Source of the DNA: JBKBXU01 sp046313675
Lineage (GTDB): Bacteria > Bacteroidota > Bacteroidia > Cytophagales > Cytophagaceae
Length of the DNA stretch: 12,291 nt
Direction of reading: 5' to 3'
Assembly: GCA_046313675.1 (NCBI GenBank)
Contig: JBKBXU010000124.1
Coordinates: 1 to 12,291, forward strand
Shown here one piece after another: positions 5,304 to 12,291 of the stretch. The position numbers and the translations under genes were made by a program. Positions within the stretch are counted from its first letter, which is position 1; the number at the start of each line of letters is the position of its first letter. The notes beneath the pieces were generated by a model. It ran no database searches. It was not told the origin of the DNA and saw nothing but the letters and a program-made list of their open reading frames with translations.

Positions 5304-6685
5304 TTAAGATTGCGGACATCAATTTCATAAGCAAAAACTTCCTGCAACTGCAAGCCTATGAACCTGCGGGTGCTTAGGTCCTTCTTTTTAATTCTGGTAA
5401 TCTGAATAGCTGGATCAGGACCAAGGGAAAACTCCAGCGAATCTCCCGCTCCCATAGGGTCTAAATAAGTCCTGCCCATATAGGTATTATGCAAGAACAC
5501 ATTGGCATCTCCTTCAATAAGTTTTAATTCTTCCCAGTCCTTAACCGTGGCAATCAGGTAGGCATGTGGATCGAGTTTAGGAATGGTCTGATAGCGAAAG
5601 TTGGCCTCGAGGGTAAACCTGTTGACATCAACAATAAACTCCCTGTTTTGGGAAGGTATGCTATGCTCACCAACCAATTCAAAAATCATTAAACCTTCTT
5701 CAAGCTCAATTTCTGTAAACCCTGCTACATCTTTGGCGGTTTTACCACTCTTGATCTGCTTCTTGGAAAGATTACCCTCGTTGCCAAGGTCATTTCTACT
5801 GTATACTTTACCGCTAAATTTACTCTTGGTATAAGAAAGCACCCAGGTTTCCAGGATCGGTGCGGTAAGTTGGCGTGATGGATTACCTGCCAACAGGCTT
5901 AGCTTAACCTTTTTCCAATCCTCACCGGAGTTGTTAAGAACATTGGCTTTGTAATCCAACTCAACGGGCACTCCTGAACCGGAGGAATAAATGTTATAGG
6001 TCGGAGCCCAGGCGCATGATTCTACGTAGTAACTAAGGTAGAAATCTGCCTTAAGCTGATTTTCAGCCTCCGCTACTATACTCACCATTGTACCTGTTTC
6101 TTCCAACACACCCAAACGTTTCATATACTCTTCCTGCGCCAGGTGCAAATCATCTGCAATGGAGGCTCTTTCCAATTTCTTTTTCAAAATCAAACTATTA
6201 ATCTCTTCCTGCTTTTTGCGCATATAGACAAGGGATTGATCAAGGTCATTCAGGGAGAGGCCTTGTTGAGATCCTATGCGAAGGGAGTTTTGAACAAGAA
6301 TTTTCTTCTCTTCCTCCAAAGCCAGAATTTGCAATTCTATCTGTGCCAGCTTCTGAGCCACCTCTTCCTTGCTTGATTTAAGCTTTTTTAAAACAAGGTC
6401 TTCTTTTTGCTTTCTTTCGCCTTCTGTCTCATGATGTACGGAAATAATCCTTACGTTTGAACTAGCGACAATGAGACTGTTGATATCCAGGTCGGATGAA
6501 AGGTTACGGATATGGATTTCGCTCCTGCCTTTAGGGATGGTAAGCGAGAAATTACGGATAAACTCCGCTCCCTGAAAAAAGACCTTTACTTCTTTTAAAT
6601 TGGTTTCTTCAACAACAAGAGGATTGACCGCATGACCGCTGTGCTGTAATAGGAATAAGCACAATAACAGAAAATAGTAACGCAT
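5294..6685 (-). CDS. MuiA-like protein (DUF4140/DUF4139), C-terminus lost at CRISPR junction
   Basis: Exported protein of the mucoidy-inhibitor MuiA family, whose molecular role is unknown; 463 residues remain. Residues 1-19 form a signal peptide (hydrophobic run, then SGHA). A DUF4140-like beta domain covers about 30-85 (VKVFFQGAEFIRNFSLTIPK). A coiled-coil-like stretch rich in Lys, Glu and Leu covers about 88-195. DUF4139 starts near 215 (YYVESCAWAPTYNIY) and includes LDYKANVLNNSGEDW. The frame ends at VRNLKKI, inside the segment that in relatives reads roughly YEI-VRN-K and continues for about 80 more residues to the end of the domain. The last two codons and the TGA stop (5294-5302) lie within the truncated CRISPR repeat, so the 3' end was replaced. 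The product is probably non-functional or altered; pseudogene would be an equally fair label. It is transcribed divergently from the 767-aa gene, 239 bp away. Confidence 0.85.
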   Translation of the reverse strand: MRYYFLLLCLFLLQHSGHAVNPLVVEETNLKEVKVFFQGAEFIRNFSLTIPKGRSEIHIRNLSSDLDINSLIVASSNVRIISVHHETEGERKQKEDLVLKKLKSSKEEVAQKLAQIELQILALEEEKKILVQNSLRIGSQQGLSLNDLDQSLVYMRKKQEEINSLILKKKLERASIADDLHLAQEEYMKRLGVLEETGTMVSIVAEAENQLKADFYLSYYVESCAWAPTYNIYSSGSGVPVELDYKANVLNNSGEDWKKVKLSLLAGNPSRQLTAPILETWVLSYTKSKFSGKVYSRNDLGNEGNLSKKQIKSGKTAKDVAGFTEIELEEGLMIFELVGEHSIPSQNREFIVDVNRFTLEANFRYQTIPKLDPHAYLIATVKDWEELKLIEGDANVFLHNTYMGRTYLDPMGAGDSLEFSLGPDPAIQITRIKKKDLSTRRFIGLQLQEVFAYEIDVRNLKKI

Positions 6686-6848
6686 AAATTTTTATAGGTT
6701 AATTCCAGGTAAGTTAGAAAAGTAAACCAATTATTATGACTAAAAATTAGAATAACCTAAAAGTATTGGATATTGGAACAATTTAAAACCTTGACACCTT
6801 ACAAATTTTCATATTTTACATTAAAATAAAGAAACAATGTAGGCATCC

Positions 6849-6856
6849 TAAATTTG
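6849..6856 (+). promoter_or_regulatory. Candidate Bacteroidota -7 box (TAAATTTG)
   Basis: TAAATTTG fits the phylum's TAnnTTTG consensus exactly and lies 68 bp before the start of the 767-aa gene, within the 239-bp divergent intergenic region. No TTTG/TTG element is visible at the expected distance upstream, so support is partial. Confidence 0.3.
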
Positions 6857-6924
6857 AAATTTCTTTGCATTCATCCAGCACTTTTTGTTATTTCAATACA
6901 TCGTAAATAGTCAAATCATTAACC

Positions 6925-9228
6925 ATGCGCTCATACTTCCTCACTTTCAAGCCTCTTTTGATATTCTTTATATGTTTAGCATTCTCTGCTTCCGGACAAG
7001 ACGAAGATTATGAGGATATCTACTTTGAAGAAAGAGATGAATATTTAGACTATCTTTTAGGACCAAAGCAACTAAGCCCTGAGGAATTTAATGCACTTCC
7101 TAACAACAAAATATACCGGGAACTGAGAGCTAAGTTGCCGAAAGAAAAAATAAAAGCCTACCAACCAAAAGATAATGTGTATTTAGAGTTGCTTGACGCA
7201 CTGGAAAGGCAAATAAAAATAGAAGGTTTGGGCGAAATAGACCAAAGGCTAAGCTTGAATATGCCTTTGCGAAAAAGCACCATTCCCGGCTTGACCCTGA
7301 CAGGCATACTCCAAAATGGGGTTTATATCATTCTTCAACTCGTTAACGAAAAAAGCTTTGACTACATGCCGGAGGTACTCGAAGCAGGTGGTATGTTTCA
7401 CTTGGAAAGTTTCAATGATTGGAAAAGCAATGAACTAAGCATCGAAAAAGGAACACTTTTTTCTGCTCAGGTGAGCAAATACGATAGAGAGGAAGGTGCC
7501 GTGGTGCAGGTTCGGCTTTCTGATTATATGATGTTAACATTTTTAGATCCCTCGGGAGGAAATAAACTAGATAAACTCAAAAAATTCGCAACAAATATAG
7601 ACTATAGCGAACTGAAGTCCTTTGCCGAATATCTTAAGAATTATAATCCCGAGCAGCAAAAATTTTTAACGCTTATAAAGAAGGATTGGCCGGTATCCAT
7701 CCCTGCTAAGGGAAATAATTACCGAATTCAACATATGAATTTCGGACATAGTGATTGGGTAGATGATAAAGAATACATCTTAGGATATAACTGCAAGGCT
7801 GACGGATCCCCCTTAGAAGAGAGCAGTTATTTTCCTGATGAAATTGCCTACGGAGAAAATACAGCTGTCAGAAAAATAGAGCTCGATGGCTATCCATATT
7901 ATTTTTATACCGCATATAGTGGCCAGGAGCAGATGTTTGTATCGGATGGAAAAAGTTTTGTAGACATTCCAAGTGACGGAACCGCAAAACCTGGCAAGAA
8001 AACAAGAGCAAGAGTAAATAATTTTTTCTCTTTGCCATTGGACTGTAAAAGCTTTACAAAACAGCAGGATGATTTAAATAAGTTGATTAAAAAGGTTGCT
8101 GATGATGAACTGAGAACGAAGGAACTTGATGAGGCCCAAAGAATTGATCTTCATATTGAAAAATTAAAATCAACTCAATCCTATCAGGAATTGGCTGAAA
8201 TGCTTTCAAAGAATATAAAAACACCTGCAAAGAAGTTGTTTCCTGCAGAAACTAGTATCTTGGAAGATTTCAAAGATGTTCTAAAAGACCTAAAGTCGGA
8301 CTTGATTGTTGATGTTATGAGTATTAAGGGGATTTCTATGGGCAATATGATTCTGAATGGGCAGAGCCAAATACCAGGAAAAACAGTGATCGCAGAGGGA
8401 AAAGCAGAGGGAAAAAAATCGAACTTTTCCATAAGCTTGCGAATTACCAATAAGAATTTCCCAGGGTATTTTACCTATCCCTTATATGAGATGGCTCCAC
8501 TGTTTTTATCTCAAGATGGCTACCTGATTAAACCTTTGATTGACGGCAATCTATCTTCAAAAATGCTTGGAAATCTACCGTCAAGCTATACCGAGATAAA
8601 GATGCTCGGCAAGCTCTCTGCCTTAGCAGTATACTTGTCTGACCATGCAGTTTTGTTTTTGACGGGGTTTCAGGCACATTACAGCAAATCGGAACTTGAA
8701 GCAATCGTAGCACAATTAGATGCAGAAAAATTGCTGGCTTTGGCTGAAAAACACCAAGACATCGACAAGAATTATTGGGATATGTTGGAAATATTTCCCA
8801 AAGAAGTGCTTAATGAAGGATTAACCGTTCTTTCTACAGATCAGAAAAATATAAAAAGAGAATTACCTCAAATGTCGGGGGATTTTTATAGCCTTTTCAT
8901 TTCTTATGGTCATCCAATAATTTCTTTTAAAGGAGGTAGTTTCTATTTTAACATCAAATGTCAAGATGGAGAGGAGGAATTTTTGGCAGAAGATCTTATA
9001 GAAAAAATGAAAACCGAATCGTACAAAGGAGAATCTATAGGAAAATATACAGTCTTTCGTTTTCAGGACCAAAAGCAAAAAGAATGGCAAACGATCGTGC
9101 ACAAAGACGTTCCGGGTAAGCAGGTCACCCAAACCTTTAACAGGCAATGGAACCTGCAAGAGTTAGATGAATATTTCAAAGACTTTTTCACCTTACCATG
9201 TAAATGCGACAGCTTTAGGGCAGAATAG
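6925..9228 (+). CDS. Large exported protein of unknown function with a duplicated Cys motif
   Basis: I do not recognise the family. The 767-residue protein begins with a signal peptide (residues 1-24; hydrophobic LLIFFICLAF, then SASGQ), followed by a very acidic stretch (25-45). No other membrane segment is evident, so it is likely periplasmic or exported. Residues about 380-460 are charged and helical. A motif of the form FF[ST]LPxxCxSF appears twice: FFSLPLDCKSF at 367-377 and FFTLPCKCDSF at 754-764, the second almost at the C-terminus. Each is preceded at about 80 residues by a Cys-containing strand followed by an Asp-Gly (YNCKADG at 288-294; IKCQDG at 677-682). This suggests two diverged copies of one domain, roughly 230-380 and 620-767. 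The Cys pairs could form disulfides. The start at 6925 is set by the signal peptide. It is a lone gene on this strand, followed by the small 74-aa gene 91 bp on. Confidence 0.75.
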   Translation: MRSYFLTFKPLLIFFICLAFSASGQDEDYEDIYFEERDEYLDYLLGPKQLSPEEFNALPNNKIYRELRAKLPKEKIKAYQPKDNVYLELLDALERQIKIEGLGEIDQRLSLNMPLRKSTIPGLTLTGILQNGVYIILQLVNEKSFDYMPEVLEAGGMFHLESFNDWKSNELSIEKGTLFSAQVSKYDREEGAVVQVRLSDYMMLTFLDPSGGNKLDKLKKFATNIDYSELKSFAEYLKNYNPEQQKFLTLIKKDWPVSIPAKGNNYRIQHMNFGHSDWVDDKEYILGYNCKADGSPLEESSYFPDEIAYGENTAVRKIELDGYPYYFYTAYSGQEQMFVSDGKSFVDIPSDGTAKPGKKTRARVNNFFSLPLDCKSFTKQQDDLNKLIKKVADDELRTKELDEAQRIDLHIEKLKSTQSYQELAEMLSKNIKTPAKKLFPAETSILEDFKDVLKDLKSDLIVDVMSIKGISMGNMILNGQSQIPGKTVIAEGKAEGKKSNFSISLRITNKNFPGYFTYPLYEMAPLFLSQDGYLIKPLIDGNLSSKMLGNLPSSYTEIKMLGKLSALAVYLSDHAVLFLTGFQAHYSKSELEAIVAQLDAEKLLALAEKHQDIDKNYWDMLEIFPKEVLNEGLTVLSTDQKNIKRELPQMSGDFYSLFISYGHPIISFKGGSFYFNIKCQDGEEEFLAEDLIEKMKTESYKGESIGKYTVFRFQDQKQKEWQTIVHKDVPGKQVTQTFNRQWNLQELDEYFKDFFTLPCKCDSFRAE

Positions 9229-9291
9229 AATTTTCAAACTTTTATATCTTAGTTGGATTCTTCCCATATAAACAAATGATCTATATTTTCG

Positions 9292-9299
9292 TAAATTTG
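9292..9299 (+). promoter_or_regulatory. Candidate Bacteroidota -7 box (TAAATTTG)
   Basis: TAAATTTG matches the TAnnTTTG consensus and ends 20 bp before the ATG at 9320, giving a leader of roughly 14 nt. It supports separate transcription of the small gene and the choice of the upstream ATG. No clear -33 element is visible. Confidence 0.4.
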
Positions 9300-9319
9300 A
9301 ATTAATTAACTGTAATAAG

Positions 9320-9544
9320 ATGCCAAAGGATATATTTAATATGCCCAAAGACGAGTTTCAAAAAAAATTTACAGAGATTTATCAAGGGGTAAAGGAAGAA
9401 AATGCGCGTCATGGTTTACCTACCACCGGATATTCAGACAAACATGGATGTGTGGTTGACACATATCCAGATGGAAGAATTGTAAAGGTTAATGTCAAAA
9501 AAACGAGAAACAATCCAAGAAAAAATCAATACTACGGATATTAA
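9320..9544 (+). CDS. Small basic protein of unknown function (74 aa)
   Basis: I do not recognise a named family. The 74-residue protein has no signal peptide. Residues 1-30 look helical; residues 31-57 (HGLPTTGYSDKHGCVVDTYP, then DGRIVKV) look like a beta-hairpin around a YPDGR turn, a style seen in short unnamed bacterial proteins; the tail is rich in Lys, Arg and Asn. The N-terminus contains a 7-residue direct repeat: MPKDIF at 1-6 and MPKDEF at 8-13. Either Met1 or Met8 (9341) could start translation; the -7 box at 9292-9299 favours Met1. The gene lies between the 767-aa gene and the convergent exported protein gene. Coding is likely from the frame length, promoter placement and ordered composition, but function is unknown. 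Confidence 0.6.
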   Translation: MPKDIFNMPKDEFQKKFTEIYQGVKEENARHGLPTTGYSDKHGCVVDTYPDGRIVKVNVKKTRNNPRKNQYYGY

Positions 9545-9644
9545 GCCTGTAATTTATTCTATTATTGGCCCTAATGAAAATCTTAAGCCACTTTTAACAT
9601 CTAGAAGGTATTCTCCTGATATGCTGGAGGCAAATAGAGGAACA

Positions 9645-10016
9645 CTAGAGCTTCTTTTTTAAAAAGAACGTATGCCTTGGCTGGGCTGTGATGACATTAT
9701 TAACCCCTCTGGAAGCATACGCAAGGGAAGCATTTACTACTTCAAATCCTTCTTCGTTAAGTTCATGTAAAACTTTAAGAACGGGGGAGTAATCCTGAGG
9801 GTCACTAGTTTTTTCTTCTTTCCATTCTCCATCTTTATCCACTCCTGCCCGAGTTACCCGGATAAACTTTTTTTTCCCTGATTCTTCAACATCTACAATC
9901 ACATATTCTTCAGTTCTCACACTCTCAACATGAGAATCCTTAGATTTTGCAGATAGAAAGATAAATAATACGCCTACAGTTAAAATCACTGGCATAAGAA
10001 GTAATTTGGTTTTCAT
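9645..10016 (-). CDS. Small exported or membrane-anchored protein, DUF4177-like fold possible
   Basis: A 123-residue protein with a hydrophobic N-terminal segment (residues 4-22, LLLMPVILTVGVLFIFLSA) that is either an uncleaved anchor or a signal peptide; no lipobox Cys is present. The mature part has the layout strand (EEYVIVDVEE), strand (KKFIRVTRAG), a loop, helix (VLKVLHELNEEGFEVVNAS), strand and a final strand ending in FFLKKKL. The helix followed by an NEEGFEVV turn recalls small DUF4177-type proteins (a helix then EGWELV), but this is a weak similarity by eye. It converges on the 74-aa gene with 100 bp between stops and no clear terminator hairpin. Upstream lies the 224-bp gap that contains heptamer repeats. 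Its function is unknown. Confidence 0.65.
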   Translation of the reverse strand: MKTKLLLMPVILTVGVLFIFLSAKSKDSHVESVRTEEYVIVDVEESGKKKFIRVTRAGVDKDGEWKEEKTSDPQDYSPVLKVLHELNEEGFEVVNASLAYASRGVNNVITAQPRHTFFLKKKL

Positions 10017-10190
10017 ATGAAAAGAGCTTAGGTTAACAATATCAGTTAAAAATAAAAAAATCTACCCATATCACAAGAAGGGTTTTATGACATGACAAAA
10101 AACATTGAAGATCGGGTGAAAAGAAAATATTTAAAATTAATAATTCCTCGCAAGGCTTAGTCGTGCCTCCTCACTGCAAATGAGGGGAAA

Positions 10191-10232
10191 GTTTACTACT
10201 TATGCCTTACTCCTTACGACTTACCCCTTATT
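10191..10232 (-). repeat. 7-bp tandem repeat, six units, reverse orientation
   Basis: Read on the minus strand the units are AATAAGG, GGTAAGT, CGTAAGG, AGTAAGG, CATAAGT and a diverged AGTAAAC. They belong to the NRTAAGK family seen near modules X and Y, but here they stand alone. The tract ends 8 bp from the stop codon of the CHAT gene (10241-10243), just past its 3' end and in the same orientation relative to the gene as the mirrored layout at 1231-1270 beside the glycosidase stop. Confidence 0.75.
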
Positions 10233-10240
10233 ACTTCCCC

Positions 10241-11710
10241 CTATTTCCCAATAATCACAAAGGCTCCCCAATAATATGGATGAGGGTATTTCTTACGTGT
10301 TTCAAGCTGGGCGGCATAAAAAGCCTTTCGTATGTCAAAGCTCTCGAAATAAAACTGATAAAAGTGGATCATAAAATCTTTGGTAGCTTCATCATCCACT
10401 TTCCACAAGCTCATAATAATGCTTTTGGCGCCGGCAGTTTGAAAGGCACGTTGAAGACCATAAACCCCCTCTCCGTTTTTCACCTCCCCCAATCCGGTTT
10501 CGCAAGCTGACAAAAACACCAGATCGGTATTCTGAAGGTTAAGATTCATAACTTCATAGGACGTTAGTACACCATCTTCGACTTTTTGATTTTTTAAGAC
10601 TGCCTGTATTTCTTCCACCAGAACACTGTTTTCGTAGGCGTGAGAAGCCCCCGCAAGCAACAATCCGGAATGCATAAGGGGGTTTTCCGCTGATTTATCG
10701 ATAATGCGAATTTGCGAAACATCTGTAAAAACTGTGTCTGCATAGGAGAGAATACTGTTTGCCTTCTGCGTAAAAAAGCCATGGGTGGCAATATGTATAA
10801 CAGGAGGAGAGTTGTAAATAAATTCCGGTGATTTAATATTATCCTCACTGGCTTTGGCCTCAAGAAGTGTCTGTACGGCAATTCCATTCTCAGCAAACAA
10901 TTCACTTATCTTCAATACCTCCTCTCTTGTACCCGGCAAGTATTCGATCTTTTCCTGATTCTCTATATTTCGAACGCCTTTTACCGGAATAGATGGTAAA
11001 TTTCTGGTTTCATTGGCCTTATTATTACGAAAATCATAGTCAGGATACCCAATCAGGACTGCACCGGCTAAGGAATTTCCCATCCCCTTCCCTCTTTTGA
11101 GCTGAACAACATCTTTGGTATTTGACAACACCACAATTTCCTGCTCATCCAGCACATACTTTCCAGTCTCCGAATTTACAAGGGTATTTATATTAATTTG
11201 ATTATATACACCATCAGGGGATAAGTAAATCTTTTTTATCCCATGCATTACCGGTGCATCTTTAATGGCCTTCCAGAAATGGATGTAGGTGGTATCGTCA
11301 TGCACATGAAACCGTATGCAATTTTTATAATATTTAAGCCAGACATCTTCCAATTCCCGGCCATTTTCAATAAGCACTAAGCCGGGATGTGATTTGGTAC
11401 GGGAAGTCACTATAAGTGCTGCATAGTATACCTGGTCGGTAAATTTCCCTCCGGAATCAGGCAAAAACCCGTTGAAACGAACCACCTCAATGGCCGCTTC
11501 ATTAGAGCCGAGAGCAGATTTGACATCATTCCACGTAAGGGGCGCCGTGGTTTCCTGCTTTTTATAATCTGTAATGCTTAGCCGTAAGGAAAGTTCTTTT
11601 TCAAGATAATTGGCAATATTTTCAAGTGAATCAAGGTTTATACCCTGTTTCAGGACTTCTTCCTGGTCCAGTTTATAGACTTTGGCCAACAGTTCTTTGA
11701 CATTGATCCA
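10241..11710 (-). CDS. CHAT-domain protein (caspase-like peptidase), N-terminal part missing
   Basis: C-terminal CHAT peptidase domain of the kind usually carried by Bacteroidota proteins with long N-terminal TPR arrays. Numbering from the TTG at 11689, the catalytic pair is visible: His303 in HIATHGFF and Cys396 in FLSACETGLGE. Typical family phrases include IYLSPDGVYNQI, RAFQTAGAKSIIMSLWKVDD and the ending YYWGAFVIIGK. The TTG is not a believable start. In frame upstream the sequence continues RWINVKELLAKVY, which matches the helical linker normally found between TPRs and CHAT, up to about 11710. Beyond that, similarity stops and pyruvate kinase coding sequence begins on the other strand; an in-frame stop occurs at 11759-11761. 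Relatives are about 900-1000 residues long, so about half the protein is absent. CHAT proteins can act as regulated proteases in defence or death pathways; a role cannot be assigned here. Confidence 0.9.
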   Translation of the reverse strand, partial: WINVKELLAKVYKLDQEEVLKQGINLDSLENIANYLEKELSLRLSITDYKKQETTAPLTWNDVKSALGSNEAAIEVVRFNGFLPDSGGKFTDQVYYAALIVTSRTKSHPGLVLIENGRELEDVWLKYYKNCIRFHVHDDTTYIHFWKAIKDAPVMHGIKKIYLSPDGVYNQININTLVNSETGKYVLDEQEIVVLSNTKDVVQLKRGKGMGNSLAGAVLIGYPDYDFRNNKANETRNLPSIPVKGVRNIENQEKIEYLPGTREEVLKISELFAENGIAVQTLLEAKASEDNIKSPEFIYNSPPVIHIATHGFFTQKANSILSYADTVFTDVSQIRIIDKSAENPLMHSGLLLAGASHAYENSVLVEEIQAVLKNQKVEDGVLTSYEVMNLNLQNTDLVFLSACETGLGEVKNGEGVYGLQRAFQTAGAKSIIMSLWKVDDEATKDFMIHFYQFYFESFDIRKAFYAAQLETRKKYPHPYYWGAFVIIGK

Positions 11711-11956
11711 GCGAAAGTATTTACTCCTGATGAGGCTGTTTATAGGAGACTTTCCCTTTTATGGGGTGTTATTCCTAAGATAATAAGAAAAGATGTCGTC
11801 ATTGTAGATAATAATTTTCTTAGAGAAACAGAGTCAGAGATAAAAAAATTAAATATTGCCAAAGATGCAGATCCTGTAGTTTTTGTTGCAAGTTCACCTT
11901 TTATGGGAAATAGAAATTTAATAAGACTGCATAAAATAGGGGATCCTTTAAACTAG
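11711..11956 (+). CDS. pyk: Pyruvate kinase, C-terminal fragment (5' part missing)
   Basis: Translation in this frame gives a recognisable C-terminal (allosteric) domain end of pyruvate kinase: AKVFTPDEAVYRRLSLLWGV followed by IPKII, and the closing segment DADPVVFVASSPFMGNRNLI then RLHKIGD before TAG. About 81 residues remain of a protein usually near 470 long; barrel, B domain and active site are absent. Pyruvate kinase converts phosphoenolpyruvate and ADP to pyruvate and ATP at the end of glycolysis, but this piece alone cannot. No start codon exists: the frame runs straight into the CHAT gene on the opposite strand near 11710. The fragment is visibly AT-rich, with many AGA and ATA codons, unlike the CHAT gene. 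It was missed as a long frame only because its 5' end is lost. Most likely it is from another genome or another locus. Confidence 0.85.
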   Translation, partial: AKVFTPDEAVYRRLSLLWGVIPKIIRKDVVIVDNNFLRETESEIKKLNIAKDADPVVFVASSPFMGNRNLIRLHKIGDPLN

Positions 11957-12291
11957 ATATTAGAATAAGGGTAATTTTTAAGATAATTTATAAATTCTTC
12001 TACCGCAGCTGAAAGAACAGTATTCTTAGGTAAAACAATATAAAACTTCCTTAGGATTTTACCTTCTTTAAGTTGTAAAATTCTTAGATTTCCACAGGCT
12101 ACTTCTTTTCTTATCGCCCATTTTGATACTATAGACAGTCCCATACCTTTTCCCACTGCTTCTTTAATTGAGCTAGTACTTTCAACTATAAGAGCAATAT
12201 GTAAATCAGAAATACTTATTCCATAATTTGCAAGGAATTGTTCTATTATAGCTCTTGTACTTGAGCCATCTTCTCTTATAATAAAAGGTTC
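11953..12291 (-). CDS. LysR-type transcriptional regulator, C-terminal part (runs off window)
   Basis: The frame is open from base 12291 and gives 112 residues of a LysR-family effector-binding domain. Landmarks are EPFIIREDGSSTR (the usual REEGSGTR loop), ESTSSIKEAVGKGMGLSIVS (the usual s-eaik-aV-aGlGisilS) and the late RKFYIVLPKNTVLSAAVEEF helix. The N-terminal winged helix and half of the effector domain lie beyond the window edge. LysR regulators are DNA-binding activators or repressors responding to small molecules; the REDGS-type domain resembles CysB/CysL-like members, but the effector is unknown. The internal Met at 12156 is not the start. It converges on the pyruvate kinase fragment: both TAG stops share the palindrome CTAG at 11953-11956. 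Its AT-rich composition matches the kinase fragment, so the two probably belong to the same source DNA. Confidence 0.85.
   Translation of the reverse strand, partial: EPFIIREDGSSTRAIIEQFLANYGISISDLHIALIVESTSSIKEAVGKGMGLSIVSKWAIRKEVACGNLRILQLKEGKILRKFYIVLPKNTVLSAAVEEFINYLKNYPYSNI

Noticed and set aside
6791..6817. TTGACA followed by a TATTTT, like a sigma-70 promoter
   Set aside because: The spacing is only 15 bp, and the main sigma factor of Bacteroidota uses a different consensus; a TAAATTTG box lies nearer the gene.

Overview
The window looks like chromosomal DNA of a Bacteroidota bacterium (Cytophagales-like is my best guess), with about 0.6 kb of apparently unrelated, more AT-rich DNA at its right end. 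The Bacteroidota reading rests on three things: starts without clear Shine-Dalgarno sequences, two TAnnTTTG-type -7 boxes, and gene families common in that phylum (MuiA-like DUF4140/DUF4139 protein, TPR-CHAT-type protein, 47-bp type II-C-style CRISPR repeat).

Layout, left to right. (1) 1-630: the 3' part of a metallophosphoesterase gene. (2) 631-1306: no gene, but a composite intergenic repeat (modules X then Y) with perfect hairpins and three patches of a 7-bp tandem repeat. (3) 1307-4318: two minus-strand genes, a secreted GH5-type glycosidase with a domain inserted in its barrel and an unrecognised acidic 416-aa protein. (4) 4319-5293: no complete gene. It holds a second copy of the composite repeat in permuted order (Y-X-Y'), a unique stretch of about 190 bp with a possible anti-repeat, and a very short CRISPR array: three 30-bp spacers, two complete 47-bp repeats and one truncated repeat at each end. 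(5) 5294-6685: a minus-strand MuiA-like gene whose last codons and stop come from the truncated CRISPR repeat, so its conserved C-terminus is missing. (6) 6925-10016: a large secreted protein of unknown function with a duplicated motif, a 74-aa protein, and a small membrane-anchored or exported protein. (7) 10241-about 11710: the C-terminal part of a CHAT protease-like protein, broken at its N-terminal side. (8) About 11711-12291: the last 81 codons of a pyruvate kinase converging on the C-terminus of a LysR-type regulator, with overlapping stop codons.

The genes do not form one operon or pathway; most look like single transcription units. No cas gene is present, so the array looks like an orphan or remnant. 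The most notable points are two abrupt junctions, CRISPR repeat into the MuiA-like gene near 5303 and CHAT into pyruvate kinase near 11710, plus the composite repeat with its heptamer tracts. The right-hand junction may well be an assembly chimera; the left-hand one could be a real rearrangement or an artefact.
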